Part shown: one piece after another, positions 24,961-34,850 of the stretch
How positions within the stretch are numbered: the first letter of the stretch is position 1
How the letters are laid out: every line of letters starts with the position of its first letter
Source of the DNA: Sphingomonas sp. BK580
GTDB taxonomy: Bacteria; Pseudomonadota; Alphaproteobacteria; Sphingomonadales; Sphingomonadaceae
Length of the DNA stretch: 64,000 nt
Direction: 5' to 3'
Assembly (NCBI RefSeq): GCF_014194975.1
Contig: NZ_JACIAY010000016.1
Span: 55,484-119,483 of the forward strand
Notes under the pieces: generated by a model
What the model was told of the DNA's origin: nothing
Seen by the model: the letters and a program-made list of their open reading frames with translations, nothing else
The model's database searches: none
Translations under genes and position numbers: made by a program

Positions 24961-26171
24961 CGGGCGCACTCACGCAAACCGACGACCAGCAGCGCGCCGG
25001 CAAGCCGCGTTCGAAAAGCTCGACCAAGTCGGAGCGAGTTTACCTGAACAACGCGGCAGCGGCGCTGATGTCGGCAGAGACGGTCACCGCCATCCAGTCT
25101 CACCTGCAGCTTGGGAGGACGGAAGGGTCATATCGCGCCGATCAGCGCGCGGAGCCCGAGCTTCGGCGCGGCTATCAGGTAGCGGCCGAGTTGCTCGGCT
25201 GCTCAGCTGGCGAGGTCGCCTTTACCGAAAGCAGCTCACGGGGATGGCAAGCCATTCTCAGCGCGATGGTCTTCGCGCCCGATGACGTGATCCTGACCGG
25301 CGAGACCGAGTGGGGAGGCAATTGTACGGTCCTTGTGCTCGCTGCCGAGCGGGCGGGGGCGTCGATCAGGGTCGTACCCAGTCTAGACGACGGCACGGTC
25401 GACGTCGGCGTACTGGCCGCAGCGATCGACGTTCGCGTGCGCCTGATCGCCTTGACCTGGGTGCCGTCGGGCGTTGGAATCGTCAATCCGGTGGCCGCCG
25501 TCGGTGCCCTTGCACGTGCGGCAGGCGTGCCGTTCCTGCTTGACGCCGCTCAGGCTGTCGACCAGCTGCCGACAGATGTGGAGGCGATTGGGTGCGACGC
25601 GTTGGCCGCGCCCGGTCGCAAGTGGCTGCGAGGACCACGCGGCACCGGACTCCTGTACGTGAGGGCGGCGTTCGCCGATAGGCTCTTGCCGTCGACGTCC
25701 GATTATCTGTCCGTCACAGAAACGCCTGAAGGGCGAAACTGGCGGGAAGGCGCGCGCAAGTTCGAGACGGCGGAGCGAGCCACAGCACTGCGGCTCGGCT
25801 TCATAACCGCCATTGAGCAGCAGCTCTCCTGCGGGATCGAGAAAATTCAGGAAACGATCGGCGAGTTGGCTGAGTATGGGCGCCTGCAATTGGCGCGCTT
25901 GCCGGGGCTTAAGCTGCTCGAGAGTGGCGACCCGCAGTCCGGCATCCTCACGCTTGTGGCCGACAAGGTTCCAGCGACCGAGCTGGATCGTAAGCTCGCT
26001 CGCGATGGAGTCGATGTGGCGGCGATCGGCCGAGCCTTCACGCCCATCGCCTTTGCCAAGGCTGGCTTGAACGACGTGCTCCGCGTGTCCCCGCATGCAT
26101 ACAATACTCGCGCTGACATCGATCGTCTGGTTGCCGTTCTCGGCCGCGAGCTGGCCACTGGTGTCGCGTGA
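24957..26171 (+). CDS. Class V PLP-dependent aminotransferase / cysteine-desulfurase-like enzyme
   Basis: 404 residues, fold type I PLP enzyme. Marks: YLNNAAAALMSAETVTAI near 29, FTESSSRGWQAILSA near 90, LLDAAQAVDQLPTDV near 193 (PLP Asp) and the PLP Lys in APGRKWLRGPRGTGLLYV near 222. The last phrase is that of the class V family (cysteine desulfurase, isopenicillin epimerase, selenocysteine lyase). No clear catalytic Cys loop is visible, so lyase or epimerase chemistry is possible. Start ATG 24957 is coupled to the SnoaL gene; the longer frame from 24702 overlaps it. Confidence 0.85.
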   Translation: MTGALTQTDDQQRAGKPRSKSSTKSERVYLNNAAAALMSAETVTAIQSHLQLGRTEGSYRADQRAEPELRRGYQVAAELLGCSAGEVAFTESSSRGWQAILSAMVFAPDDVILTGETEWGGNCTVLVLAAERAGASIRVVPSLDDGTVDVGVLAAAIDVRVRLIALTWVPSGVGIVNPVAAVGALARAAGVPFLLDAAQAVDQLPTDVEAIGCDALAAPGRKWLRGPRGTGLLYVRAAFADRLLPSTSDYLSVTETPEGRNWREGARKFETAERATALRLGFITAIEQQLSCGIEKIQETIGELAEYGRLQLARLPGLKLLESGDPQSGILTLVADKVPATELDRKLARDGVDVAAIGRAFTPIAFAKAGLNDVLRVSPHAYNTRADIDRLVAVLGRELATGVA

Positions 26172-27424
26172 TGGCTCCCGACAGTCAGGATCAGTCCGGC
26201 GGTGCCGGCGACGCGTCGCGGGTCGAACACGACCGCAATTTGGTCGCGCTCGTCTCCGCGACCGGTCTCGCAAACCTTGCAGACGGGATCATCCGCATCG
26301 AGCTGCCGCTCATTGCCGCCAAGATGACCAGCGATCCGATCGCGCTCGGCGCCTTAATAGCGTGTTTCAGCGCACCTTGGCTCCTCACCTCGTTCCATAT
26401 CGGAGTCCTCGTTGACCGGCTCGATCAACGGCTGCTGCTCGCGGGCGCGCACGTTGCGCGGTTTGCTTCGGCGACCGTGCTGTTGGTGGTATTTGCGGCC
26501 GGCGCGGGAAACCTGCTCATCCTCTACCCGGTCGCCCTGGCCCTCGGTATTGCCGAGGTCGTTGCGATGACCTGCGAAACGGCTATCGTGCCGATGGCGG
26601 TCTCGCCAGCGCGGCTTTCGGGAGCAAACTCCTGGATCACAGCCCTCGAGACGCTTGGCAGCGAGAGCATAGGGCCGGCGCTTGGAGGTCTACTTTTCGC
26701 GATAGGTGCTGGGCCGATGCTGCTCGTCCCAACGCTCGGCTTTCTAGTTGCCGGTGGGGCTACGACCCTTCTGCGCGGAACCTACCGTGCCCAGGAGACC
26801 GCAGCGCCGGGAAGCATGGGGTCAGAAGGTGCTGCCGGCTTGCGCTTTCTGCTCGGGCGCAAAGACCTGACCTATATGACCCTAATCGTCGGCGCAATCG
26901 GCGCGGGCTGGAGTGCTTGGCGAACTCTGTTTGTGCTGTTCGCCGTCAGCCCCGGACCCATGCATCTCTCTTCAGGGGGCTATGGTTTGCTGGCGGGGAT
27001 GCTTGGCGTTGGAGGCCTGGTGGGAGCGATCCTGACGGGACCGGTGACTAAATTGTTGGGGCGTCGCTTGGCAATGTTCACAGCGGTGATTGGCATGACG
27101 GCCATGCTTGGCTCACCCACGGCGACGAGCGATACGATGATTGTTGGGGCAACAATCTTCCTGGCCGGTTTTGGCTCATCACTATGGAGTGTAAACTCCC
27201 GGTCGATCGTACAGGAAACCGTGCCGGCAAACATGATTGGCCGGTTCTACTCGATCTACCGGATGATCAGCTGGAGTTTCCTGCCGGTCGGTGGAATGGC
27301 CTCCGGCATCGCCGCTCGCTCGGTCGGACTGCACTACGCCTTTGTCATCGTGGCGTTCCTTTCCGCCCTGCAGATCCTGCCGTTCGCTCTCAAGTTCCGC
27401 CCCAGCAGCCCGGTTCGTGCCTGA
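26171..27424 (+). CDS. MFS transporter
   Basis: 417 residues with about twelve membrane segments, starting ATG at 26171 on the last base of the PLP stop (or GTG 26168). Features of the MFS_1/enterobactin-exporter group: FHIGVLVDRLDQRLLLAGAH between helices 2 and 3 and a long central loop near residue 200. It is probably an exporter for the product or substrate of the two preceding enzymes (inference). Confidence 0.87.
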   Translation: MAPDSQDQSGGAGDASRVEHDRNLVALVSATGLANLADGIIRIELPLIAAKMTSDPIALGALIACFSAPWLLTSFHIGVLVDRLDQRLLLAGAHVARFASATVLLVVFAAGAGNLLILYPVALALGIAEVVAMTCETAIVPMAVSPARLSGANSWITALETLGSESIGPALGGLLFAIGAGPMLLVPTLGFLVAGGATTLLRGTYRAQETAAPGSMGSEGAAGLRFLLGRKDLTYMTLIVGAIGAGWSAWRTLFVLFAVSPGPMHLSSGGYGLLAGMLGVGGLVGAILTGPVTKLLGRRLAMFTAVIGMTAMLGSPTATSDTMIVGATIFLAGFGSSLWSVNSRSIVQETVPANMIGRFYSIYRMISWSFLPVGGMASGIAARSVGLHYAFVIVAFLSALQILPFALKFRPSSPVRA

Positions 27425-27469
27425 CAGTGCGGTTCCCTGCTCTTATCCACGCTCACTCGCTTATTCTGG

Positions 27470-30400
27470 ATGCTTACCATGCCCCGTCTCCGCGCCATCG
27501 CCGTCCTCCTTGCGGCCGTGACGTTCATGTGTGCCGCCGTTGCATCGGCGGCATCGCCGCCGGCCGTCCTGATGCGCTTCGCCAATGTCGGCACCGACCG
27601 AATCGCTTTCGTCGCCTATGGTGACCTGTGGACCGTCCCACTGACCGGCGGCATGGCCACTCGTCTCACGAGCGATGCTGGGCAAGTCCTCGTGCCCCAC
27701 TTTTCACCGGATGGGCGCTCGATCGCGTTTACCTGGCGGCGCGAGGGCGGGTCAGATGTGTACGTGATCCCGGCGGGTGGCGGCACGCCGAAGCGCCTGA
27801 CGCACGGCCCGACCCTCGACACCTATGACAATGTCGTCACCGGCTGGACGCCCGACGGTAAGAATATACTTTTCGTGTCGGTTCGCGCAGCGGCGCTCTA
27901 CCATCAATACGAGACCTTTTCCGTGCCAGTCTCGGGCGGCCTGGCTACATCGCTTCGGCTCGGCCATTCGGGCACGTCCAGCCTGTCCCCTGACGGCCGG
28001 ACGCTCGCGTTTAACCGGAGCTTCCGTAATCTCGGCGGCGACAGGTGGAAGGTATATCGAGGCGGTCAGGCGCCCGACATCTGGACGATGGACCTCTCCA
28101 GCCGCACGCTCGAGCGCGTCACGACATGGGCCGGCATCGACACGGCCCCTATGTGGGTGGGGCGTCAAATCTTCTTTCTGTCGGATCGCGGTCCTGAGCG
28201 CCGGGCTAACATCTGGTGCGTCGACTTGGACACTCGGGCAACGCGCCAGCTGACGCACTTCAACGACTTCGATATCGACATGCCGTCTGTCGGGCCCGGA
28301 GGTATCGCCTTCCAGCAGGGCGGGAGCCTGTACCATCTCGACACCGCGACCGGCTCATCGCGGAAAGTGCGGGTCGAGGTGCGCGATGAGGGTCGCATGG
28401 CAAGACGGGACGTTTCGCTCTCGCGCTTCGCCAGCCGATCCGAGTTTACGGCCGCGGGGGCCTCGTCCGCCATCCTGGCCGCTCGCGGCGATCTTATCCT
28501 GGCCGATCGCAAGGGTGTGGTGCGCAACCTCACCGGGACGTCGACAACTGTTGAAACGCGGCCGTCGATCTCGCCTGACGGCGGAACCCTGGCCCTCATC
28601 ACGGATCGAGGAGGCAACCAGCAGGTCGCCGTCATGCCCGTCGCAGGTGGTCCGGCGCGTAGCCTGACACGCTTCACGTCGGGCTATCTCTATACTCCGC
28701 GCTGGTCCGCAAACGGCACACTGCTTGTGGTCGCGGACGCGCAGCATGGGCTGTGGCTGGTCGATGCCGCACGTGGCGGGGCACAACGGGTCGCCACCGA
28801 TCCCTTCGCGGAAATCCGGGACGCTCGGCTGTCGGCTGACGCCAAGTGGCTCGCCTATAGCAAGCTCGGGGCGAACCAGCTGCGCGCCATCCACTTACAC
28901 GAGGTCGCAACGGGGCGAGACGTCTCCATCAGCGCAGCGCTCGAGGACGATCACGATCCGGTGTTCTCGGCCGATGGCCGCCGGCTCTACTTCGTATCGC
29001 GCCGGCATGAACGGCCCTTCGTGTCGGACCGCGACCGAGAGGGAACTGTCGCCTCGCTCAAATCGGACGGGTTGTACTCGGTGGCGCTCCCAATCGCAGT
29101 GCCGAGCGGGGAGGGTGGGAGCGCTGCCGAGAGTTGGTCGAACCTCACGGCGGCCGCCGTCGAGGTGGGTGCTGCGTCTCCGGGTGGCTTTACCGATCTC
29201 GAGGTGGTCGGTGACGCCCTGTTCTATCGCGCGACCGCGGCTGGAGGGCTGTCCGGCGATCTTCCCGGCGAAGTGACGACGCTCCGCAGGCTGGACCTCA
29301 AGACCGCAGCCGATCGGGTGGTGGCGGATGATGTCGATGGATTCGCGCTCGCGCCCGGCGGAGGGACGGCGATCGCCAGGAGGCAAGGTGGATGGGGCCT
29401 CGTACAGCTCAACGGCAATATGCCACCGGAACGGCTGGACCTTTCCAAGGCGACGGTCAGCGTCGACCCTCGCGCGGAGACGCGGGTGATGTTCGAGCAG
29501 GCTTGGAGGCTCTACCGCGACTTGTTCTGGGATCCGAAGATGAACGGCGTTGATTGGCGCGCCATTCATCGGACCTATGCCGGCTTAGTATCGCTGGTGG
29601 GGTCGCACGAGGACCTCATCTATTTGCTCGGCGAGATGCAGGGTGAGCTCTCGACGAGCCACATGTTCGTGGGTGGAGGTGATCGCGGCGATCCGCGCAC
29701 CTCCATCGATACGGCGCTGCTCGGTGTCGACTTCGCTCCTGACGCGGCGAGCGGCCGTTTCTCATTCGCCCGCATCTATCGTGGTGATCCCAGCCGGGCG
29801 CGCTTCCGCGCGCCGCTCGGAGACGCGTCCCTCGATGTGCGGGAAGGCGACCTGCTGCTCGCGATCGGGGGTCAGCAGGTGAGGTTAGGTGATGATCCTT
29901 TCGCATTCCTCTTGGGTAAGAGCGGCAAGGTTGCCCTGACGCTAGCTCGGGGGCCGGGCGGCTCACCTCGCACGGTCGAAGTCGATACGATCGAGGATGA
30001 AAGTGAGATCAGGAAGCTTGACTGGATCGAGCGAAATCGAGCGTCCGTCGACCGCCTTTCTGGCGGCGCGATCGGCTACCTGTACCTGTCGGACTTCAAC
30101 GGGACCGGCGCAGAGGATCTGCTCCGTCAGTTCTACGCTCAAACGGACAAGCAAGGGCTAGTGATCGACCTTCGCGGCAACACTGGTGGCTTCACGAGCC
30201 AGTGGGTGCTCGACCTGCTGCGTCGTCCGCTCGCTGGCGGGTTCGTCAACAGGAACGGCGCTTCGACCACGCTTCCGGGCGCCGTGGCGCCGCGCGCGCT
30301 GACCGTGATCACCGACGAGTTCTCGATGTCGGATGGAGATCAGTTCCCGTACTTCTTCCGGAAGTTGAGGATGGGCCCGGTGGTCGGAAGGAGAACCTGG

Positions 30401-30649
30401 GGCGGCGTTCGGGGTGTTAAAGGGCCATGGTCGCTTTCTGACGGCACCTTCGTGACGGTGCCTAAGGACGCGCTACGCGACGCTGAAGGCCAGCTGATCA
30501 TCGAGAACGAGGGCAGCAGCCCCGATCTCGACGTCGATGTGACCCCACATGATCTCGCATCGGGAAACGAGCCGCAACTCGAAGCTGCAGTCCGTGCAGT
30601 GCTGGGCGGGAGAAGCGGTATTGACGGACAATCGCCGCCTAAGCCGTAG
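27470..30649 (+). CDS. Secreted tricorn-type S41 protease
   Basis: 1059 residues with a signal peptide (AIAVLLAAVTFMCAAVASAA). Residues about 40-330 and 350-640 form two WD40-like/TolB-like propellers (repeated FSPDGRSIAF, LTHGPTLD type blades). A C1 helical region (about 665), a PDZ-like part (about 760-850) and the C2 S41 catalytic core follow, with QGLVIDLRGNTGGFTSQW (about 905) and the nucleophile region ITDEFSMSDGDQFPYFF (about 945). Known: tricorn is a large peptide-processing protease. Bacterial periplasmic homologues exist. It starts 45 bp after the MFS gene and may belong to that unit. Start ATG 27479 is also possible. Confidence 0.9.
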   Translation: MLTMPRLRAIAVLLAAVTFMCAAVASAASPPAVLMRFANVGTDRIAFVAYGDLWTVPLTGGMATRLTSDAGQVLVPHFSPDGRSIAFTWRREGGSDVYVIPAGGGTPKRLTHGPTLDTYDNVVTGWTPDGKNILFVSVRAAALYHQYETFSVPVSGGLATSLRLGHSGTSSLSPDGRTLAFNRSFRNLGGDRWKVYRGGQAPDIWTMDLSSRTLERVTTWAGIDTAPMWVGRQIFFLSDRGPERRANIWCVDLDTRATRQLTHFNDFDIDMPSVGPGGIAFQQGGSLYHLDTATGSSRKVRVEVRDEGRMARRDVSLSRFASRSEFTAAGASSAILAARGDLILADRKGVVRNLTGTSTTVETRPSISPDGGTLALITDRGGNQQVAVMPVAGGPARSLTRFTSGYLYTPRWSANGTLLVVADAQHGLWLVDAARGGAQRVATDPFAEIRDARLSADAKWLAYSKLGANQLRAIHLHEVATGRDVSISAALEDDHDPVFSADGRRLYFVSRRHERPFVSDRDREGTVASLKSDGLYSVALPIAVPSGEGGSAAESWSNLTAAAVEVGAASPGGFTDLEVVGDALFYRATAAGGLSGDLPGEVTTLRRLDLKTAADRVVADDVDGFALAPGGGTAIARRQGGWGLVQLNGNMPPERLDLSKATVSVDPRAETRVMFEQAWRLYRDLFWDPKMNGVDWRAIHRTYAGLVSLVGSHEDLIYLLGEMQGELSTSHMFVGGGDRGDPRTSIDTALLGVDFAPDAASGRFSFARIYRGDPSRARFRAPLGDASLDVREGDLLLAIGGQQVRLGDDPFAFLLGKSGKVALTLARGPGGSPRTVEVDTIEDESEIRKLDWIERNRASVDRLSGGAIGYLYLSDFNGTGAEDLLRQFYAQTDKQGLVIDLRGNTGGFTSQWVLDLLRRPLAGGFVNRNGASTTLPGAVAPRALTVITDEFSMSDGDQFPYFFRKLRMGPVVGRRTWGGVRGVKGPWSLSDGTFVTVPKDALRDAEGQLIIENEGSSPDLDVDVTPHDLASGNEPQLEAAVRAVLGGRSGIDGQSPPKP

Positions 30650-30722
30650 CACCGCTACAGCGTGGTTCGGCTAAAGCTATGACGCGAGGGCCGGCCTGCC
30701 GACCTGTCAAGGCTCGCCCCGA

Positions 30723-31094
30723 TTACGGATGGCCTTCGGAGAACCTCCGTGCTTCGACGAGCAACGGCATCAACTTACGGCCTTCGGGCGACAACCGGTA
30801 CTCTACCTTAGGTGGCTTCTCGCCGAAGTCGATCCGCTCAACAAGGCTGTCGGCCTCCAACTCCCGTAATTGCTGGGTCAGCATCTTCTGTGACAGGCCC
30901 GGGATATCGCGCAGAAACTGAGATGACCGCCGTGCCGGGTCAGCGAAAAGCCGGAACAGAATGGCAAGCTTCCAGCGACCCTGAACCATCCGGATGACGC
31001 GTACGACATGTCCGGCAGCACCGTCGGGACCCAGGCAGACTGCTCGCTCATCGAGGAAAACAGGAACTTTATTGTGCGTACTTGTCTCGTCCAC
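30723..31094 (-). CDS. HxlR-family regulator
   Basis: About 123 residues from a GTG at 31094: a Cys in ERAVCLGPDG, then RMVQGRWKLAILFRLFADPA, GLSQKMLTQQLRELEADSLV and the wing KPPKVEYRLSPEG. This is a complete HxlR winged helix. The GTG leaves 48 bp to the divergent SDR gene; longer frames run antisense through it, and ATG 30983-type internal starts would cut the domain. Confidence 0.82.
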   Translation of the reverse strand: MDETSTHNKVPVFLDERAVCLGPDGAAGHVVRVIRMVQGRWKLAILFRLFADPARRSSQFLRDIPGLSQKMLTQQLRELEADSLVERIDFGEKPPKVEYRLSPEGRKLMPLLVEARRFSEGHP

Positions 31095-31142
31095 CGTTTT
31101 GTCCAACGTTCGCCGCTCGATTGTGAATGTGGGCTCGCCGCG

Positions 31143-31955
31143 ATGGATCTGCAACTCGTCAACAAGACAGCGCTGGTAACTGGCAGCAGCAAAGGCATTG
31201 GCCAAGCGATAGCCTCGGCGTTGGCGCGCGAGGGCGCCATCGTGGTCGTTCACGGCCGTGACTGCGCCGAGACTAACGCTGCCGTCGACGCAATTCGGGC
31301 AGGGGGAGGGCGGGTCTTCCCTGTGCTGGGCGACCTCACGGACGACAACGCCGTTGAGCGGCTGGTGCGCGAAGCAGAAGAGCATGCCGGTGCCATCGAC
31401 ATCCTGGTCAACAACGCTGGCGGCTCGGGTCCGAAGACGGACTGGCAGACCGCAAGCGCGGCGGATTGGATCCCGACGTTCGACCGGAATGTCCTCGCCG
31501 CGGTTCGAATGAGCGGGCGCTTGCTTCCAGCGATGCGGGCAGCGGGCTGGGGGCGTGTCATCAATATCTCGAGCGGCGCGGCTACGATGCCTCCTGCCAC
31601 AGGCGCGGACTATTCCGCTGCTAAGGCGGCGATCAACGCGCTGACGGCGTCGATGGCCAAGGCGGTTGCCGCCGACGGCGTGACCGTCAATGCGGTGTCG
31701 CCAGGAACGATCAGGAGCGCTAAGCTTGAGAACGGGTTTCGCGCCGCGGCTGCAGCCCGTGGTGTCGTATCCAAAGATGCGCCTTGGGAAGACGTCCAGC
31801 GCGGAGTGTTGCCGCTGTTTGCGTCCGTGCCGCTCGGACGCGTCGGCGAGCTCGAGGAGCTAGCGGACGTAGTAGCGTTTTTGGCCAGCCCGAGAGCTGG
31901 TTACATCACTGGTACGAACCTGCACGTCGATGGCGGCTTTTCTGCCCTGCCATAG
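31143..31955 (+). CDS. SDR-family oxidoreductase
   Basis: 270 residues, classical SDR: cofactor loop TGSSKGIGQAIA (residues 13-24), NNAGG (about 88), catalytic Ser in INISSG (about 139), YSAAK (Tyr/Lys, about 157-161) and the ending TGTNLHVDGGFSA. Members reduce or oxidise carbonyl/hydroxyl groups with NAD(P)H; the substrate is unknown. Divergent from, and probably controlled by, the HxlR gene. Confidence 0.9.
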   Translation: MDLQLVNKTALVTGSSKGIGQAIASALAREGAIVVVHGRDCAETNAAVDAIRAGGGRVFPVLGDLTDDNAVERLVREAEEHAGAIDILVNNAGGSGPKTDWQTASAADWIPTFDRNVLAAVRMSGRLLPAMRAAGWGRVINISSGAATMPPATGADYSAAKAAINALTASMAKAVAADGVTVNAVSPGTIRSAKLENGFRAAAAARGVVSKDAPWEDVQRGVLPLFASVPLGRVGELEELADVVAFLASPRAGYITGTNLHVDGGFSALP

Positions 31956-32022
31956 CCGTCGCTGACCATCGCAATACGAGCTTGCCACGGTGCCGGTTGG
32001 CTCCGTTCCGCGAACAAGCGAT

Positions 32023-32460
32023 CTAGGATCGAACGTAGACCAGCATATGGCCGTGGCCTGGGCCGTCGCGTCCCCGCGTCAGGTCCACCCAGGCCGAACC
32101 GTCATCGACGAGCACCATACGGCCTCCTCCCATCACCTGCCCATCCTTCGCGACCTGATAGGTCCACTCAGCGGCGCTTACACCGGTCACAGCCAAAGTA
32201 AGGCCGGATGGCGCGCCAGGATAGACGATCGGCATCGGACGCCCGTCCAGACGACCATTCAGCACCTCGCGCCGCGAAGGGATTTCCCAACGAAGGCTCC
32301 CATCTTCTTCTACCTTGAACCGGTAGGCGGCTGCGGCCGAACCAATTGTGCCTGGACTGCTTCGCTCGGGGGAAAAACGCCATGTGCCATTCCACAAACT
32401 GGGCGTTGGCGACACTCCCATGAGCAGGAAACCCATTCCGATCCAGCGTATTCGAAACAT
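32023..32460 (-). CDS. Secreted protein of unknown function, paralogue of the one at 43469
   Basis: 145 residues with an N-terminal hydrophobic signal (WIGMGFLLMGV). The body repeats the plan of the protein at 43469-43954: WNGTWRFS, AAYRFKVEEDGSLRWEIPS, VLNGRLDGRPMPI and a closing ...VDLTRGRDGPGHGHMLVYVR. The beta-strand-rich layout suggests a lipocalin-like barrel (inference). No domain name recognised. Start ATG 32460 is taken; TTG 32475 is possible. Confidence 0.7.
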   Translation of the reverse strand: MFRIRWIGMGFLLMGVSPTPSLWNGTWRFSPERSSPGTIGSAAAAYRFKVEEDGSLRWEIPSRREVLNGRLDGRPMPIVYPGAPSGLTLAVTGVSAAEWTYQVAKDGQVMGGGRMVLVDDGSAWVDLTRGRDGPGHGHMLVYVRS

Positions 32461-32553
32461 CGCTTGTTCTTTCAAAGGTGATCTAAACTCAGCTCATCAG
32501 CTTTGGAACATTTGGCTGGGATGGCAAAAGCTACCATCCTTCGACGGTGCGCG

Positions 32554-33000
32554 TCACCGCGGCCACGGGATCGTCAATCCACCGTCGACGAGGATCGACT
32601 GGCCAGTAATGATCCGCGCCTTCCCCGTGCACAGCCAGACCGCAACGCCGGCGATGTCCTGGAGCATGCCGACCCGGCCAAGCGCCGCGGGCGGCGAGCG
32701 GCGGATAATCGAGTCTCCGTGAGCGCGCAGTATGGACGTGTCGATTACGCCCGGCTTGACGTTGTTGACGCGGACCCTGTGACGTCCTGCCTCCAGCGCG
32801 ATCGCGCGTATCATCGAGTCCAAGCCGGCTTTGATGGCGGAGTATGCGGATGTGCCGACGGTTGCTGCGGTCGACAGAAAGGAGAAGGTATTCACGATCG
32901 CACCCGGTCGACCTGCCGGGATCATCACGCACGAGGCGGCGCGCGCCACCAGACATAGGCCCTTGAGGTTGACGGCGATCATCTCGTCGAATGCCACCAT
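32554..33000 (-). pseudogene. SDR oxidoreductase lacking its N-terminal half
   Basis: 148 codons corresponding to the C-terminal part of an SDR: MIAVNLKGLCLVARAA, catalytic region with YSAIKAGL (Tyr/Lys) and the end TGQSILVDGGLTIPW. The Rossmann cofactor loop (TGxxxGxG) and the NNAG motif are missing; directly upstream comes the dienelactone hydrolase gene. An NAD(P)-dependent enzyme could not work without them, so this is a deletion remnant. Confidence 0.8.
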
Positions 33001-33045
33001 GGATGCACCCTCATGAGTTTACCCCGCGCTTCTCTTCGCTCACCG

Positions 33046-33798
33046 TCACGACTCAGCCGGCTCGGCCCGCATTGTTCTGAAAAGATTGAGCATCTTGCCC
33101 CAACCGCGCTCGGCCTGTTCGCGATCGTAGACGGGAAAGTCCGGCAACATCCATCCATGGGCGGCGGGATAGGTCTCCGATACGTAACGTACACCAGCGG
33201 TGGTAAATGCCTCCTCGAGCCGTGCGCCCATGTCAGGCGGGTAGCTGGAGTCGTTTTCCGCAGCGGCAATGTAAATCTCGGCCTTCAGCATCGGGGCGAG
33301 CCGGTGGGGACTGGTGACATCGTCGGTCGCAAGGCGGCCGCCATGGAAACTCGCCACCCTTACGATACGGTTGGGCCAGGTCCCTGCGGCAGCTATCGCC
33401 ATGCCGCCGCCCATGCAGAACCCGACAACACCTACCTGCCCGATCACAACGTCGGGCCGAGTCTCGAGATAGTTCAGCAGCAAGCCGGTGTCTTCGGCCG
33501 CTTTGGCATTGTCCGTCGTTGCCATCAGCGGCCCGAGCACCGCGCGAAAGTCACCGGCGAGAACCTCTTTGGGCACGAACGGTCCATACGCACCGTATCG
33601 GTAGAACAGGTCCGGAAGTAGCGTCACATAGCCCGCGTCCGCGATCCGCTGAGCGAGCTCCATCATGGCGGGCCTAATACCACCGGCATCCATGTAGACG
33701 ATCACCGCCGACCGACGTCCGGCCTCGCCGCCAGGCGTAAACACGAAGCAAGGAAGCTTGTCGGCCCCGGTTGCAATTTCAACTCGCTCAAACAACAC
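33046..33798 (-). CDS. Dienelactone hydrolase family protein (paralogue of 42098)
   Basis: 250 residues from a GTG with AGGAG upstream. Alpha/beta hydrolase with DLH hallmarks: YMDAGGIRPAM near 35, nucleophile elbow GFCMGGGMA (Cys, about 120), HGWMLPDFPVYD with the late His near 215. The Cys nucleophile is typical of dienelactone hydrolases, which open 4-carboxymethylene-butenolides in aromatic degradation. It is about 65% alike by eye to 42098-42841. Confidence 0.87.
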   Translation of the reverse strand: MLFERVEIATGADKLPCFVFTPGGEAGRRSAVIVYMDAGGIRPAMMELAQRIADAGYVTLLPDLFYRYGAYGPFVPKEVLAGDFRAVLGPLMATTDNAKAAEDTGLLLNYLETRPDVVIGQVGVVGFCMGGGMAIAAAGTWPNRIVRVASFHGGRLATDDVTSPHRLAPMLKAEIYIAAAENDSSYPPDMGARLEEAFTTAGVRYVSETYPAAHGWMLPDFPVYDREQAERGWGKMLNLFRTMRAEPAES

Positions 33799-33886
33799 GG
33801 TAGCACTCCTTGTCCTATCCTCGGCCGGCTCTGGCGAACATCTACGCTTGCTCCGAACCGCCCTAGAATGGGGAAGGGCGGGGCGA

Positions 33887-34699
33887 TCAGGCAAGGTAAC
33901 GCACCACGCCGCCATCGACCCGCAAGGCGGCGCCCGTGGTGGCAGATGCCTGTTCGGAGCAGGCATACACAATCAGATTGGCGACCTCGTCGGTCGTCGC
34001 AAAACGCTGGATGAGACTCGTCGGGCGAAGCCCCTGAAGAAAGCCCTGCTCCGCCTGCTCAAGCGTGATCTCGTTCTCCTCGGCCTGCTTGGCCATGAAC
34101 GTGCCGAGGATCTCGGAGCGGGTCGGTCCGGGCAGCACGGCGTTGACCGTGACGCCGGTACCCGCAACCGCTTCGGCCAAGCCACGCGAGACCGCCAGCT
34201 GCGCAGTCTTGGTCATCCCGTAATCGAGCATTTCCTTGGGAATGTTGACGGCGGACTCGCTGCTGACGAAAACAACGCGTCCCCAGCCCCTCGCGACCAT
34301 CCGCGGGAGGTGATGCCGCGACAGCCGCACGCCGCTCATCACGTTGAGCTCGAATAACTTCAGCCAGTCCTCGTCGGGTATGGCTAGGATGTCATCGAGG
34401 CCGCGGTAGTCTCGGATGAACGCAGTTCCAACATTGTTTACGAGGATGTCGGCGTCGGATGCCTCTGCGAGAAGCGTGCTCGCTCCTTTCGCGGTCGAGA
34501 GATCGGCGGCGACGCCAGCTATCTCAACGTCCGGAATGGCTGCGCGTATCTCGTTTACCGCCTGCCCGACGCGCTCGGAGCCGCGTCCATTGACGATCAC
34601 CGACGCGCCGGCGCGGGCAAGCCCTTCGGCGGTTGCGCGGCCGATCCCAGCGGTCGAACCGGTGACGATGGCCTTGCGGCCTTTGAGGTCGATGATCAT
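33887..34699 (-). CDS. SDR-family oxidoreductase
   Basis: 270 residues: TGSTAGIGRATA (cofactor loop), NNVG near 89, FVSSESAV (Ser) near 142, YGMTK (Tyr/Lys) near 156 and ending TGAALRVDGGVVRYL. Complete classical SDR, substrate unknown. It sits upstream of and parallel to the DLH gene (88 bp gap), so they may be cotranscribed. Confidence 0.88.
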   Translation of the reverse strand: MIIDLKGRKAIVTGSTAGIGRATAEGLARAGASVIVNGRGSERVGQAVNEIRAAIPDVEIAGVAADLSTAKGASTLLAEASDADILVNNVGTAFIRDYRGLDDILAIPDEDWLKLFELNVMSGVRLSRHHLPRMVARGWGRVVFVSSESAVNIPKEMLDYGMTKTAQLAVSRGLAEAVAGTGVTVNAVLPGPTRSEILGTFMAKQAEENEITLEQAEQGFLQGLRPTSLIQRFATTDEVANLIVYACSEQASATTGAALRVDGGVVRYLA

Positions 34700-34850
34700 G
34701 CTTGTCTCCGAAGCGTCGCGGCGCCGAAAACGACCGTCTAAAGAAGGTATCGGGAACGAGCAGGTGTTATCTGCGCACAAGGCAGGTGCGTCGATGCACC
34801 GGTTGGTCTTGTGCGTGTCTAGATTATTCGTGCTGTTCGGGGGGTGCATC

